Below, one piece after another: positions 39,089 to 49,800 of a stretch of DNA of 64,000 nucleotides; position 1 is the stretch's first letter; every line of letters starts with the position of its first letter. Source of the DNA: Luteimonas marina (GTDB lineage Bacteria; Pseudomonadota; Gammaproteobacteria; Xanthomonadales; Xanthomonadaceae); assembly GCF_007859325.1 (NCBI RefSeq), contig NZ_VOHK01000001.1, forward strand, positions 186,001 through 250,000, read 5' to 3'. The notes under the pieces were generated by a model. It was given only the letters and a program-made list of their open reading frames with translations. It was not told the origin of the DNA and ran no database searches. The position numbers and the translations under genes are program-made.

Positions 39089-40630
39089 CTACAGACTGTG
39101 CTGCTGCATCAGCCGGAACAGCTTCAGCCGCAGCCGCAGCAGCGGCTGCGAGATCCTGGCAGGCATCCGCACCGTGCCGCGCTGGCGCCGGATCGGTGCG
39201 TCCGGGATCACGTTGCCGGCGCTCGCCGTCGCCGCCGGTGCCGACTGTGTACGGATATTGCTGACCGGCGCCTGCGCCGCGGCCTGCTGCGCGGGCTGGG
39301 CCTGCGCCGTGGCGCCGGCGGCGGTGAACATGCCGAGCGCGCTGTAGCCGGTGTATCCGGGAAACACCTCGGCGGTGCGGGTGTGTCCCATGCGCGCCTG
39401 CAGCAGTTCGGTGATCACGCGGCGGAAGTCCGTGGTCACCGGCACGTCGCCGAAGTAGGGCGACAGGATCTCCGGGTTCAGTCCCAGCCAGCTGCCGTAG
39501 AAGCGCCGCCCGTTCACCGGGCCGCCGAGGACCAGCAGCGGATTGCCGTAGCCGTGGTCGGTGCCGCCGCTGCCGTTCTCGCGCACGCGACGGCCGAACT
39601 CGGACTGCACCACCACGGTCACGCGCGCCATCTCGCCGCCGGCGGTGAGATCGGCGTAGAAGGCGGCGAGCGCCTGGGACAGTTCCGCGATCCGGTCGCG
39701 GTAGTAGCCGCCGCCGCCGTTGCCCTGGCTTTCGTGCGTGTCCCAGCCGCCGACATCGACCGCGGCGTAGCGCAGGCCGAGGTCGAAACGGATCGACTGG
39801 GCGACCGTCCACAGCTGGCGGGCGAAGGTCGTCGTTGGCCACCCCGAGGGCAGGGTGCCCGTATAGGGCTGCCTTGCCACCGTGCGCAGCGCGGCATCCG
39901 CGGCGCGGCCGCTGTGCTCGATGCCGACGTTGCCCTGCCACATGCTGGCGAGCGTCTCGTTGACGCCCTTGAAGCCCACGGGCGAGCCATCGCGCGCCAT
40001 CTGCCAGGCCCAGGAGCCGTTGTTGAGCACGAAGTCGTTCGGGCTGCCCATCGTCAGCGCCTGGGTGGCGCCGAGCAGGTTCGCCGGCATGCGGCTGTTC
40101 ACCGCCAGCGCCGGCATCACCACCGACGGCGAGGCGCCGGGCTGCGTGTTCCAGGCCCGCGCGAGCCAGCCGGTGCCGTTGCCCTTGCTGCCCGGCGTGC
40201 CGAAATCGAGGTACTGCTGGGCGTCGAAATGGCTGCGCGTGACCGTGGTCTGCATGCCGCAGCAGTGCACGATCGCCAGCTTGCCGTCGACCCAGATGTC
40301 GCGCAGGCCGCTCGCGCCCGAGTGCAGGCCGAAGCCGGTCGCGGACCCGTTCGACAGGGTCAGCGGCAGGGCGGCGTTGTCGCCGCTGACCGGGACCCGG
40401 ATGTCCGGGCGCGCCTGCTCGTAGAAGCTGCGGTCGTTCCCGGACACCGGCAGGACGAGGTTGAGCCCGTCGATGCCGCCGCGCAGGAAGACGTGGACGA
40501 TGGTGTCGTAGCTGTTGGCCGCGGCGTGCGCGGCGCTGCCGAAGAACAGCGACGGGCCGACGGCGCCGACCGCAGCGGTGGCGCAGCAGCCCTTGAGGAA
40601 TTCGCGGCGATCGAGTTCGATCCTCTTCAT
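39089..40630 (-). CDS. DUF1501 family Tat-exported protein
   Basis: A 513-residue protein. The N-terminus carries a twin-arginine signal (DRREFLKG at residues 7-14, then a hydrophobic stretch ending AAHAAA). The body has the DUF1501 hallmarks VFLRGGIDGLNLVLPV, SHFDAQQYLDFG and GGWDTHESQGNGGGGYY. DUF1501 belongs to the alkaline-phosphatase/sulfatase-like superfamily, but its biochemical role is unknown. The C-terminal part (about 445-490) is Ala/Gln-rich. It follows the DUF1800 gene by 10 bases; the two are almost always paired and presumably act together outside the cytoplasm. Confidence 0.88.
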   Translation of the reverse strand: MKRIELDRREFLKGCCATAAVGAVGPSLFFGSAAHAAANSYDTIVHVFLRGGIDGLNLVLPVSGNDRSFYEQARPDIRVPVSGDNAALPLTLSNGSATGFGLHSGASGLRDIWVDGKLAIVHCCGMQTTVTRSHFDAQQYLDFGTPGSKGNGTGWLARAWNTQPGASPSVVMPALAVNSRMPANLLGATQALTMGSPNDFVLNNGSWAWQMARDGSPVGFKGVNETLASMWQGNVGIEHSGRAADAALRTVARQPYTGTLPSGWPTTTFARQLWTVAQSIRFDLGLRYAAVDVGGWDTHESQGNGGGGYYRDRIAELSQALAAFYADLTAGGEMARVTVVVQSEFGRRVRENGSGGTDHGYGNPLLVLGGPVNGRRFYGSWLGLNPEILSPYFGDVPVTTDFRRVITELLQARMGHTRTAEVFPGYTGYSALGMFTAAGATAQAQPAQQAAAQAPVSNIRTQSAPAATASAGNVIPDAPIRRQRGTVRMPARISQPLLRLRLKLFRLMQQHSL

Positions 40631-40640
40631 GATCTCGTCC

Positions 40641-42407
40641 TCAACGGCTCAGGAATTCGGGAGACATCAGGATCAGCGAGACCATGCTGCGGATCCGCTC
40701 GTGGTTGTAGTGGCGCTTGAAGTCGTTCTGCGACCAGGTGTTGGTGTCCTCGATGACGTAGGTCGCGGGATCGCCGTTCTGCGCCAGGAAGTTGCGCAGC
40801 ACGGTGACGCGCGAGGACTTGGGCAGATAGCCGAGGATGCGCCTGCACCAGAAGTCGACCAGCCTGTTGGCCGTCCACTGTGCGACGGGAACGCCGGCCC
40901 GGGTGATGTCGAGGATCGGCAGCAGCTTGCCGTCGCCGGCGACGTTGTTGGTCTCGGTGATCCAGTTCAAGATCTTCCAGGTCATGCCGTAGCTGCTGGC
41001 GCCGGACCACGCCGTGGCGATGTCGGGATAGCCGTTCGGCGCCGGCCAGTCGTAGGGCTGGTGGCCGGTGAAGCCCAGGCGCCAGTTGAGGTCGTCGCTG
41101 CGGTTTTCGTTGAGCCGGTAGGTCCATTCGCTGCCGAGCGCGCGCAGCGCCGCGGCGACGGCCTCGAACGGACGCCGGTTCTTTCGGCCCCAGGTGTGCT
41201 GGGCGACGTCGGAGAGCAGGATGTGGCGCAGGGTGCGCTTGATCTGGTCGGGTGCCCGCCAGTTCGCGCGGAAGATCGCGGCGGCGCTGTCGACCAGGTC
41301 CTGCGGCGGATCGTCGGTGAAGAAGCGGCGGATCAGCTTCCTGCAGATGAACTTCGCCACGCGCGGGTGGCTGGCGATGCGGTCGAGGATGTCGCGGCCG
41401 TCCTGCAGCGCCGGGCGCTCGGGATAGATGAAGGTGCCGAGGACGAACTTGGGCCCCGAGTCGTGCCAGTCGGAGTGGTAGTAGAAGGCGCCGTTGTCCT
41501 TGTCGGCGTGGGTGAACTCCCAGTGGTTGTTGTTGATCGTCCAGCCGGTGAACGCGGCGGCGGTCTCGTAGACGTCGATGTCGGTGTAGCCGATCGGATA
41601 GCCGGGATCCTCCGGGCAGGGCGGGACGTCGAAGGGGTCCATGAAGCCCAGGTAGTTCTCCGCACCGAAGGTGTGCAGTTCCAGCAGCTCGCGCGCGAAG
41701 TTCTCGTTCGGGCCGGAGCGGCGGTTCGACTTGTTGTCGAGATAGGTCATCATCGCCGTGCTCCTGGCGACCGCCTCGAGCATGGTGCGGAAGTTGCCTA
41801 ACGCGTTGGCCCGGATCACGTCGCGATCGTAGTGGACGTAGACCGGGCAGCAGTCGTAGTCACTCAGCATCACGTTGAAGTGGTCGTGCCAGAACGTGTT
41901 GACGACCTCGAACAGCTGCCGTTTCGAGAAGACCGCGCGCACCAGGGCCGCGCGCTGGACTTCCCAGCCCGGACGCATGCGCACCGCCCATTCGACGTCG
42001 GCGCGCACGTGCTCGGACCATTGCTGTTGGAGCGTCTTGTCGAGCGTGGAGTATTCGGCGTCGGCGAGCCGGGTGGCGACGGCGCCGTCGTCGATCGTGG
42101 AAGGATCGAGCTGCCGGTCGACCCAGGCGGTCAGGCGCGCGAGGTCGCTGCTGCCCAGCGCGTTGAACTCGGCGATCGATGCCGGCGTCGCGCCGTAGCT
42201 GAGGTTGTTGAGGACCCGCACCGCGAACGGCGGCTTGGCCAGCGTCAGCAGTCGCCGCTGGGACGACTTCTCGGGCAGTGGCCCGCTCGCGGCGGCCTGG
42301 TGGTCTTTCGGCAGCGGCTGGAAGCGCGGCGCGCGGGCAAGCTTGTACCGCTGGCGCTGCGCGCGGTCGAGCATGGCGCGCTCCGCCTGGGAAAGGCCTG
42401 GGTGCAT
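40641..42407 (-). CDS. DUF1800 family protein
   Basis: A 588-residue protein of the DUF1800 family, the usual partner of DUF1501. Characteristic segments are VLNNLSYGATPASIAEFNALG, TFWHDHFNV, NENFARELLELHTFG, and FICRKLIRRFF. The ATG at 42407 has AGGA about eight bases upstream; a longer reading to 42482 lacks this. No signal peptide is evident, so export might depend on its Tat-signal partner. Function is unknown. Confidence 0.85.
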   Translation of the reverse strand: MHPGLSQAERAMLDRAQRQRYKLARAPRFQPLPKDHQAAASGPLPEKSSQRRLLTLAKPPFAVRVLNNLSYGATPASIAEFNALGSSDLARLTAWVDRQLDPSTIDDGAVATRLADAEYSTLDKTLQQQWSEHVRADVEWAVRMRPGWEVQRAALVRAVFSKRQLFEVVNTFWHDHFNVMLSDYDCCPVYVHYDRDVIRANALGNFRTMLEAVARSTAMMTYLDNKSNRRSGPNENFARELLELHTFGAENYLGFMDPFDVPPCPEDPGYPIGYTDIDVYETAAAFTGWTINNNHWEFTHADKDNGAFYYHSDWHDSGPKFVLGTFIYPERPALQDGRDILDRIASHPRVAKFICRKLIRRFFTDDPPQDLVDSAAAIFRANWRAPDQIKRTLRHILLSDVAQHTWGRKNRRPFEAVAAALRALGSEWTYRLNENRSDDLNWRLGFTGHQPYDWPAPNGYPDIATAWSGASSYGMTWKILNWITETNNVAGDGKLLPILDITRAGVPVAQWTANRLVDFWCRRILGYLPKSSRVTVLRNFLAQNGDPATYVIEDTNTWSQNDFKRHYNHERIRSMVSLILMSPEFLSR

Positions 42408-42565
42408 GGCGATATCCTGGGTGGTCCCCTGCGGGAGAGAGTATCGGGCTGGCGTCGGGCGGGGATGTGACCGCGCCCACAATCCAAAGTCCGCGAGCGT
42501 TGGTCAATACGCACGGTGGCGTATGGGGAAACGCGGGCGTGGCCGCGGGTGATGTGCCGCACGGC

Positions 42566-42642
42566 CGTCATCTCCGCGGAGGCGGGGATCCCTTCTGGCT
42601 TCAGGGGAAAGACACTGGGTCCCCGCCTTCGCGGGGATGACG
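42566..42642. repeat. Intergenic inverted repeat, family B (copy B2)
   Basis: A left arm with two changes (CGTCATCTCCGCGGAGGCGG) and a perfect right arm CCGCCTTCGCGGGGATGACG, 10 bases closer than in B1. It lies in the 282-base gap upstream of the DUF1800 gene and downstream of the permease gene; nothing else is recognised there apart from a possible DUF1800 promoter. Confidence 0.85.
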
Positions 42643-42689
42643 ATGCCGGGGCTTCGGGGGCAGCCGAACCCTCCGGGAACCTGCCGCCC

Positions 42690-44093
42690 TCAGACCAGCC
42701 CGGTCGCGTAGAACACGCCGATGATCACGAACACCGCCGCGGTCTTGATCAGGGTGATCGCGAAGACGTCCTTGTAGGACTGGCGGTGGGTCAGGCCGGT
42801 GACCGCGAGCAGGGTGATGACCGCGCCGTTGTGGGGCAGGGTGTCCATGCCGCCCGAGGCCATCGAGGCGACGCGGTGCAGCACGTCCATCGGGATGCCC
42901 GCGGCTTCCGCGTTGGCGATGAAGGTGTCGGCCATCGCCGCCAGCGCGATGCTCATGCCGCCGGAGGCCGAGCCGGTGATGCCGGCCAGCGCGGTGACGG
43001 TCACCGCCTCGTTGACCAGCGGGTTCGGGATCGCGCCCAGCGCGTTGGCGACGATCAGGAAGCCCGGCAGCGCCGCGATCACCGCGCCGAAGCCGTACTC
43101 GGACGCGGTGTTCATCGAGGCGAGCAGGGCGCCGCCGATGGCGCTCTTCGTGCCTTCGGCGAAGCTCGCGAACACCGGCTTCCAGGCGAACACGAGGATC
43201 GTGGCGATGCCGACCAGCAGCGCACCCTGGACCGCCCAGATCGCGGCGATCTTCGGCACCTCCTGCACCACCGGCGCGGCGTTGCCGACCACCGCCGGCA
43301 CGAACTCGTGGGTCGCGCCGTAGGCCTTCGGGATCCAGCGCGTGAACAGCAGGTTGCTCACGCCGACCAGCACCAGCGGCAGCAGCGACACCAGCGGGTT
43401 CGCCAGCCGGTCGCCGGCGAAGGGCGCGGGTTCGTTGAGCAGGGTCGCCGGGTCGCCGTAGCCTTCGCCGGCGCGCTGCGCGACGCGCCGGCGCCATTCG
43501 AGGTAGCTCATGCCGACGACCAGGATGAACACGCCGCCGATCGTGCCCAGCACCGGCGCGGCCCAGGCATTGGTGCCGAAGAACGCGGTCGGGATGATGT
43601 TCTGGATCTGCGGCGTGCCGGGCAGGGCGTCCATGGTGAAGGTGAAGGCGCCCAGCGCGATCGTGCCGGGGATCAGGCGCTTGGGGATGTTGCCCTGGCG
43701 GAACAGCTCGGCCGCGAACGGATACACCGCGAACACCACCACGAACAGCGACACGCCGCCGTAGGTCAGCAGTGCGCAGACCAGCACGATCGCCAGCATC
43801 GCCCGCTGCGCGCCGACCACGCGGATGGTGGCGGCGACGATCGACTTGGAGAAGCCGGAGATCTCGATCAGCTTGCCGAACACCGCGCCCAGCAGGAACA
43901 CCGGGAAGTACAGCTTCAGGAAGCCGACCATCTTGTCCATGAACAGGCCGGTGAACATCGGCGCCACCAGCGAGGCATCGGTCAGCAGCACCGCGCCCAG
44001 GGCCGCGATCGGTGCGAACAGGATCACGCTGTAGCCGCGGTAGGCGACGAACATCAGGAAGCACAGCGCCGCCAGGACGATCAGGAAATCCAT
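42690..44093 (-). CDS. GntP-family permease, possible 3-hydroxybutyrate transporter
   Basis: A 467-residue inner-membrane carrier with about 12-14 helices and the GntP/CitM-type repeats (YGGVSLFVVVFAVYPFAAEL, GSASGGMSIALAAM, LPHNGAVITLLAVTGLTHR). GntP proteins import gluconate and other small hydroxy-acids; many members in PHB-forming bacteria are annotated as D-3-hydroxybutyrate permeases. That assignment here is inferred from the neighbouring dehydrogenase, oligomer hydrolase and PHA synthase genes and from a motif shared between promoters. Gluconate or another organic acid remains possible. Confidence 0.8.
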   Translation of the reverse strand: MDFLIVLAALCFLMFVAYRGYSVILFAPIAALGAVLLTDASLVAPMFTGLFMDKMVGFLKLYFPVFLLGAVFGKLIEISGFSKSIVAATIRVVGAQRAMLAIVLVCALLTYGGVSLFVVVFAVYPFAAELFRQGNIPKRLIPGTIALGAFTFTMDALPGTPQIQNIIPTAFFGTNAWAAPVLGTIGGVFILVVGMSYLEWRRRVAQRAGEGYGDPATLLNEPAPFAGDRLANPLVSLLPLVLVGVSNLLFTRWIPKAYGATHEFVPAVVGNAAPVVQEVPKIAAIWAVQGALLVGIATILVFAWKPVFASFAEGTKSAIGGALLASMNTASEYGFGAVIAALPGFLIVANALGAIPNPLVNEAVTVTALAGITGSASGGMSIALAAMADTFIANAEAAGIPMDVLHRVASMASGGMDTLPHNGAVITLLAVTGLTHRQSYKDVFAITLIKTAAVFVIIGVFYATGLV

Positions 44094-44264
44094 TCACGAG
44101 CCCTTCGGCGCGTCGGCGCCCGAAACCGGCGGACAGTGTCCGGACGGCGGCGGCGGCGGCCCATTGTCCGAAGGTACGATGCCACCCGGTTTGACGACTC
44201 CTTAACCTCCCTCGCCATGTGGCCAGCCGGCCACGCGCCATGCATCCCGTGGGAGGGGCCGTCG
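44094..44264. promoter_or_regulatory. Divergent control region, permease / TonB receptor
   Basis: The 171-base spacer contains an odd-centred palindrome CGGACAGTGTCCG (44130-44142) with another TGTCCG half at 44165-44170. It also holds GTCCGAAGGTACGATG (44166-44181), which matches 13 of 16 bases of a sequence in the bdhA/hydrolase spacer (59586-59601). Both are candidate operators; the promoters themselves are not clear. No intergenic repeat is present. Confidence 0.5.
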
Positions 44265-46490
44265 ATGAAGCACCGCAACCTGAAATACAGCAGCCTGAGC
44301 CTGGCCATCGCCCTGGGCATGGCCGCGCCCGCCGCGTTCGCGCAGGACGCGTCCGAGCCGGCGCCGGCGAATCCGTCCAGCACGACCAGCCTCGACACGA
44401 TCACGGTCACCGCGCGCAAGCGCGAGGAGACGCTGCAGGAGGTGCCGGTGGCGGTGACGGCGTTCACCCCCGAAACGCTGGAGAAGCTCAACGTCCAGGA
44501 CCTCGGCGACCTCGGCGCCCAGGTGCCGAACCTGACGGTGTACGCGGCGCGCGGTTCCAGCAGCACGGTGACCGCCTACATCCGCGGCATCGGCCAGGCC
44601 GATCCGCTGTGGGGTGTGGACCCGGGCGTGGGCATCTACCTCGACGACGTCTACATCGCCCGCCCGCAGGGCGCGCTGCTCGACGTGTTCGACGTCGAGC
44701 GGATCGAAGTGCTGCGCGGCCCGCAGGGCACGCTGTACGGCAAGAACACCATCGGCGGCGCGATCAAGTACATCTCGCGCGGCCTGCCGAAGCAGACCGA
44801 CGGCTTCGCCTCGGTCACGGTCGGCAACCACAGCCAGCTTGACGTGAAGGCCGCGATCGGCGGGCCGATCGGCGGCAGCGAGGCGCTGCGCGCCCGGGTG
44901 TCGGTGGCCAGCCTCAACCGCGACGGCTACGGCGAGAACCTGCACAGCGGCCAGCAGGTCAGCGACAAGGAGATCCTGGCCGCGCGCGCCCAGCTCGGCG
45001 CCTACGTCAACGACGACCTCGACATCCAGTTCGCGATCGACTGGATGGACGACCAGTCCGGCGTGCGCGGCGGCAAGATGCTCGCCCCCAACCCGCTGGA
45101 CTACGTCATCGACCCGGGCCGCGGCTTCGGCCAGCAGCCGCTGGACAACCGCTACGACATCCGCAGCGGCATGCCCAACGTCAACGACACCTCGATGCTC
45201 GGCATGTCCGCGACCGTCAACTGGCGCGTGAACGAGGACTGGGCGCTGAAGTACGTGGTCGCCAAGCGCGAGTCCGACACCGAGACCAACATCGACTTCG
45301 ACATGCTGCCCAACCGCATCGTCGACGTGCTCGCGTTCTACAGCGACGAACAGGTCAGCAACGAGTTCCAGGTCAACTACGACGCCGGCGGGCGCGTGCG
45401 CGGCGTGGTCGGCCTCTACGCCTTCGACGGCGAGGCCGGCGGGCAGGTGCTGAACAACTTCCTGAATGCCTCGTTCGGCGACACCCGCGGCACGGTCTAC
45501 ACCGAAAGCCTGTCGCTCTACACCGACTGGACGATCGACCTGACCGACAGGTTCAAGCTCGATCTCGGCGCGCGCTACACCGACGAGGACAAGCACGCGG
45601 TCGTGCTGAACCGCGCGTATTCGAGCGCGGACTTCGACACGGTGATCGCCGTCCCGGCGGATTTCGACAAGACCGTCAACTTCAGCAACGTCTCGCCGAA
45701 GATCTCGCTGGGCTACCAGGTGAACGACGACGTGCTGGTCTACGGCCTGGCCTCGCGCGGCTTCAAGTCGGGCGGCTACAACATCCGCGCCAACAGCGCG
45801 GTGCCGCACACGCTGCTGCCGTTCGACGACGAGTCGGTCGACAGCTTCGAGATCGGCGCCAAGCTGGGCCTGCTGGACCAGCGCCTGTTCCTGAACCTCG
45901 CCGCGTTCCACAACAAGTACGACGACATCCAGCTGTCGGTGTTCACCGGATACGATTCGAACGGCGATGGCGTCGACGATGCCTTCCTCGGCGACTTCAC
46001 CAACGCCGGCAAGGGCACGGTGAACGGCGTCGAGGTGGAATACCAGTGGCTGCCGACCGAACACTGGCTGATCAGCGGCAACCTCGCGTGGCTCGACGCC
46101 AAGTACGACGAGTTCATCAGCGCGGGCACGAACGTCGCCGACAGCCAGGTGTTCACCAACGCGCCGGAATTCTCGGGCGCGGTGAACGTCGAATGGCGCA
46201 CCGACCTGGCCAACGGCGGCAACCTCTCGGCCCGCGTCAGCTACGCCTACCAGAGCGAGGTCTACCCGACCACCGACCTGTCCGAGGACATCAAGCAGGA
46301 CGGCTACGGGCTGGTCAACGCCGGCGTGATCTGGCGCATGAACGACGCCTGGTCGTTCTCGCTGCAGGGCACCAACCTGGCCGACAAGGAATACCGCACC
46401 ACCGGCTACAACATCGCCGCGCTGGGCATCCTGACCGGCTTCTACGGCCCGCCTCGCCAGTACAGCCTCACCGCCCGCTACGATTTCTGA
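44265..46490 (+). CDS. TonB-dependent outer-membrane receptor
   Basis: A 741-residue receptor. A signal peptide (cleavage near AAFAQ, residue 27) is followed by a TonB-box-like DTITVTARKR (about 44-53), the plug domain (about 60-180, with RGIGQADPLWGVDPGVGIYL and VERIEVLRGPQGTLYGKN), and a 22-strand-type barrel ending in the terminal aromatic YDF. The ATG has GGGAGGGG upstream; the very long upstream open frame crosses the antisense permease gene and is rejected. Divergence from the GntP permease suggests the two import one substrate, proposed to be 3-hydroxybutyrate or its oligomers; this is inference. Confidence 0.9.
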   Translation: MKHRNLKYSSLSLAIALGMAAPAAFAQDASEPAPANPSSTTSLDTITVTARKREETLQEVPVAVTAFTPETLEKLNVQDLGDLGAQVPNLTVYAARGSSSTVTAYIRGIGQADPLWGVDPGVGIYLDDVYIARPQGALLDVFDVERIEVLRGPQGTLYGKNTIGGAIKYISRGLPKQTDGFASVTVGNHSQLDVKAAIGGPIGGSEALRARVSVASLNRDGYGENLHSGQQVSDKEILAARAQLGAYVNDDLDIQFAIDWMDDQSGVRGGKMLAPNPLDYVIDPGRGFGQQPLDNRYDIRSGMPNVNDTSMLGMSATVNWRVNEDWALKYVVAKRESDTETNIDFDMLPNRIVDVLAFYSDEQVSNEFQVNYDAGGRVRGVVGLYAFDGEAGGQVLNNFLNASFGDTRGTVYTESLSLYTDWTIDLTDRFKLDLGARYTDEDKHAVVLNRAYSSADFDTVIAVPADFDKTVNFSNVSPKISLGYQVNDDVLVYGLASRGFKSGGYNIRANSAVPHTLLPFDDESVDSFEIGAKLGLLDQRLFLNLAAFHNKYDDIQLSVFTGYDSNGDGVDDAFLGDFTNAGKGTVNGVEVEYQWLPTEHWLISGNLAWLDAKYDEFISAGTNVADSQVFTNAPEFSGAVNVEWRTDLANGGNLSARVSYAYQSEVYPTTDLSEDIKQDGYGLVNAGVIWRMNDAWSFSLQGTNLADKEYRTTGYNIAALGILTGFYGPPRQYSLTARYDF

Positions 46491-46591
46491 GCGGGGTTCC
46501 AGTCGGGGCGGCCGCCGGCCGCCCCCGCAGCCGGGCCGCGGATTCGTCCGCAGCCCGTCGCGTTTTTTCGCGGTTGCTGGGCAAAAAACTT

Positions 46592-46676
46592 CGTCATCCC
46601 CGCGAAGGCGGGGATCCAGCGTCTTCAACCCGACGGAACGCAAAGACACTGGGTCCCCGCCTTCGCGGGGATGACG
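46592..46676. repeat. Intergenic inverted repeat, family B (copy B3)
   Basis: CGTCATCCCCGCGAAGGCGG and its exact reverse complement flank about 45 bases with the inner words CCAGCGTCTT and AAAGACACTGGG. It sits in the 327-base gap 46491-46817, which also contains a hairpin GGGGCGGCC/GGCCGCCCC (46505-46525) without a T-run after the receptor gene. No gene is seen in this gap. Confidence 0.9.
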
Positions 46677-46817
46677 ACCCCATGCTGTTTCGTTCCCGGG
46701 CAAAGCCGGGACGCAGCGCAGGATGCATGACAGTCGTCCGGTGGTTCCCTATGCTCCCGCAGATGACGACGCAGCAGCGACCGGCGACATGATCGCGCAA
46801 GGGCAGGGCCGGCCGCG

Positions 46818-49800
46818 ATGCTGAGCATCGGCGCCGTCGTCGCGGCGGCCGCGCTGTGGCTGGCGCTGCTGTTCGCCACCGCGGTCTACGCCGAGCGCCA
46901 CTCCGGCGTGCTGGCGCGCCACTGGCGCCACGTCTACGCGCTGTCGCTGGCGGTGCACTGCACCTCGTGGACCTTCTACGGCACGGTCACCCAGGCCGCG
47001 CGCTACGGCTGGCCGCTGCCGCCGACCTTCGTCGGCGCGATCGCGTTCTACGCCCTGGCGGTGTTCTTCATGATCCGGCTGGTGCGGCTGGCGCGCGAGA
47101 GCAACGCGACCTCGCTGGCGGACCTGATCGCCACGCGGTTGGGCAAGGATCCGTGGCTGGCGGCGACGGTGACCCTGGTCGCCGCGCTCGGGCTGATCCC
47201 GTACATCGCGCTGCAGCTGCAGGCGATCACCCAGAGCTTCGCCACGCTGACCGCCGGCGCCGTGCACGCGGGCGACGCGCCGCCGCCGCCGTGGCGCGAC
47301 GGCGCGTTCTACGTGGCGCTGGCGATGGCGCTGTTCGCGATGCTGTTCGGCACCCGCCGCGCCAGCGCCACCGAGCACAACCCGGGGCTGGTGCTGGCGA
47401 TCGCGTTCGAGTCGCTGTTCAAGCTGGTGGCGATGCTGGCGCTGGGCGCGTTCGTCTGGTTCGGGCTGAAGGGACTGCCGACGATCGATGCGCCACCGCC
47501 CGTGGCGACCTCCGCCGGCGGCTTCATGCCGCTGGTGCTGCTGGGCGCGCTGGCGATGTTCATCATGCCGCACCAGTTCCATGTCGGCGTGGTCGAGTGC
47601 CGCGACGACCGCGACGTCCGCACCGCGCGCTGGCTGTTCCCGCTGTACCTGCTGCTGATCGCGATCCCCGGGCTGCCGCTGGCGCGCGCGGGCGCGGCGC
47701 TGCTCGGCGATCGCGTGCCCTCGGACATGTATGCGCTGGCGCTGCCGCTGGCCGCCGGCAACGACGGCATCGCGCTGCTGGTGTTCCTCGGCGGCCTCAG
47801 TGCGGCCACCGGCATGGTCATCGTCAGCACGCTGACGCTGAGCCTGATGATCGGCAACCACTGGTTCGCGCCGGGCCTGCTGCGTGGCGCGTGGTCGCGC
47901 GGGCAGGCCGACGACCATCGCGGCGCGCTGCTGGCGCTGCGCCGCGGCGGCATCGTCGCGATCATGCTGCTGGGCTGGGCCTACAGCCGGCTGGTCGGCG
48001 GCAACGAGGCGCTGGCCGACGTCGGCGCGGTGTCGTTCTCGGCGCTGGCGACGCTGGCGCCGGCGCTGGCGTTCGCGGTGTGGCGGCCGCAGACGCCGGC
48101 GCGCGCGGCGGTGCTGGGCGTGCTGGCGGGCTTCGGCGCCTGGGCCTGGGTGACGCTGCCGCCGATGCTCGAACCCGGGCAGGCGTGGCTGCAGTCAGGG
48201 CCGTGGGGCCAGTCGTGGCTGGCGCCGGAATCCCTGTTCGGCCTGACCGGCTGGAGCCGGCTCGGTCGCGCCGTCGGCGTGAGCCTGTTCGTCGGCACCG
48301 CGGTCACCCTGCTGGCGGCGGGGCTGCGCAGCACGCCGCATCGCAGCGAGGCGCGGGGTTCGGACCTGCGTACGCTGCGCAACGCCGGCCGCCGCTTCCT
48401 GCCGGCGCAGCGCGTCGACGAACTGCTGCGCGGCGCGCCCGCGAACGGGCCGGTTCCGGCGGCCACCGAACTGGGCCTGGAGCGCGAACTGGCCGCGGTG
48501 CTGGGCAGCGCCTCGGCGCGCCTGCTGCTCGACGCCGCGCGCCGCGACGCCGGGCCGGACCTCGACACCGTCGCCGCGATCGTCGGCGAGGCCTCGCAGG
48601 ACCTGCGCTTCAACCAGCGCCTGCTGGAGGCCGCGCTCGAGAACATGAGCCAGGGCATCAGCGTGGTCGACAGCGAACTGCGCCTGGTCGCCTGGAACCG
48701 GCGCTACGCCGAACTGTTCGATTATCCGCCGGAGCTGCTGCGCGTCGGCCTGCCGGTGGAGCGGCTGCTGCGGCACAACCTGCGCGGCGGGCTGGTCGGC
48801 CCGGTCGACATCGATCGCGAAGCGGACCGACGGCTGCGGCACATGCGCGCAGGCACGCCCTACGTGACCGAGCGCCGGTTCCCGGACGGCACCGTGGTCG
48901 AAATCCGCGGCAATCCGATGCCCAGCGGCGGCTTCGTCGCCACCTTCACCGACGTCACCGCGTTCCGCGACACCGAGGCCGAACTCAAGCGCAGCAACGA
49001 AACCCTGGAGCATCGCGTCGCCGAGCGCACCGACAGCCTCGACCAGGCGCGGCGCGAGGCCGAGCGCGCGAACGACGCCAAGAGCCGCTTCCTCGCCGCG
49101 GTCGGCCACGACCTGCTGCAGCCGCTGCACGCCGCGCAGCTGTTCACCGACTCGCTGGCCAGGCAGCTCGACGACGCGCGCCGGCCGGCGCTGCAGCAGG
49201 TGCGCGGCGCGCTGGATTCGACCACCGACCTGCTGACCGGCCTGTTCGACATGTCGCGGCTGGAGGCGGGCGGGCTGGTGCCGCAGCCACGCGATTTCCC
49301 GCTGGCCGAGGTGCTCGATCCGCTGGCTTCGGAGTTCCGCGCGCTGGCCACGGAACAGGGGCTGGCGTTCCGCCACGTGCCGACCATGGCCTGGGCGCAC
49401 GGCGACCCGCAGTTGCTGCGGCGCGTGCTGCAGAACTTCCTCGCCAATGCGGTGCGCTATACCCGGACCGGCGGCGTGCTGCTGGGCGTGCGCCGCGACG
49501 GCGACGGCCTGCGCATCGAGGTGCACGACACCGGCCCCGGCATCGATCCCTCGCAGCAGGCGCTGATCTTCGAGGAGTTCCGGCGCGGCGACGGCGTGCC
49601 GGGGCAGGGCCTTGGCCTGGGGCTGGCGATCGCGGATCGCATCGCGCGGCTGATGTCGGCGCCGCTCGGCTTGCGCAGCCGGCCGGGCTGCGGAACCGTG
49701 TTCTCGCTGCGGCTGCCGCGCGCGGCAGTGCAGGCGCGACCGGTCGCCGGCGGCGGCAAGCCCGTGCTCGCGGGCACGCGCCTGCTGCTGGTCGACAACG

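Noticed and set aside
39089-42407. DUF1800/DUF1501 as a defence system
   Set aside because: No nuclease, toxin, sensor or mobile-element context, and the Tat signal indicates an envelope role.
42516-44264. Extension of the TonB receptor frame by 583 codons
   Set aside because: The extension is antisense to the permease gene; the receptor has a proper ribosome site and signal peptide at 44265.
46505-46525. Terminator after the TonB receptor
   Set aside because: The GC hairpin is strong but is not followed by a T-run, so I mention it only within the gap description.
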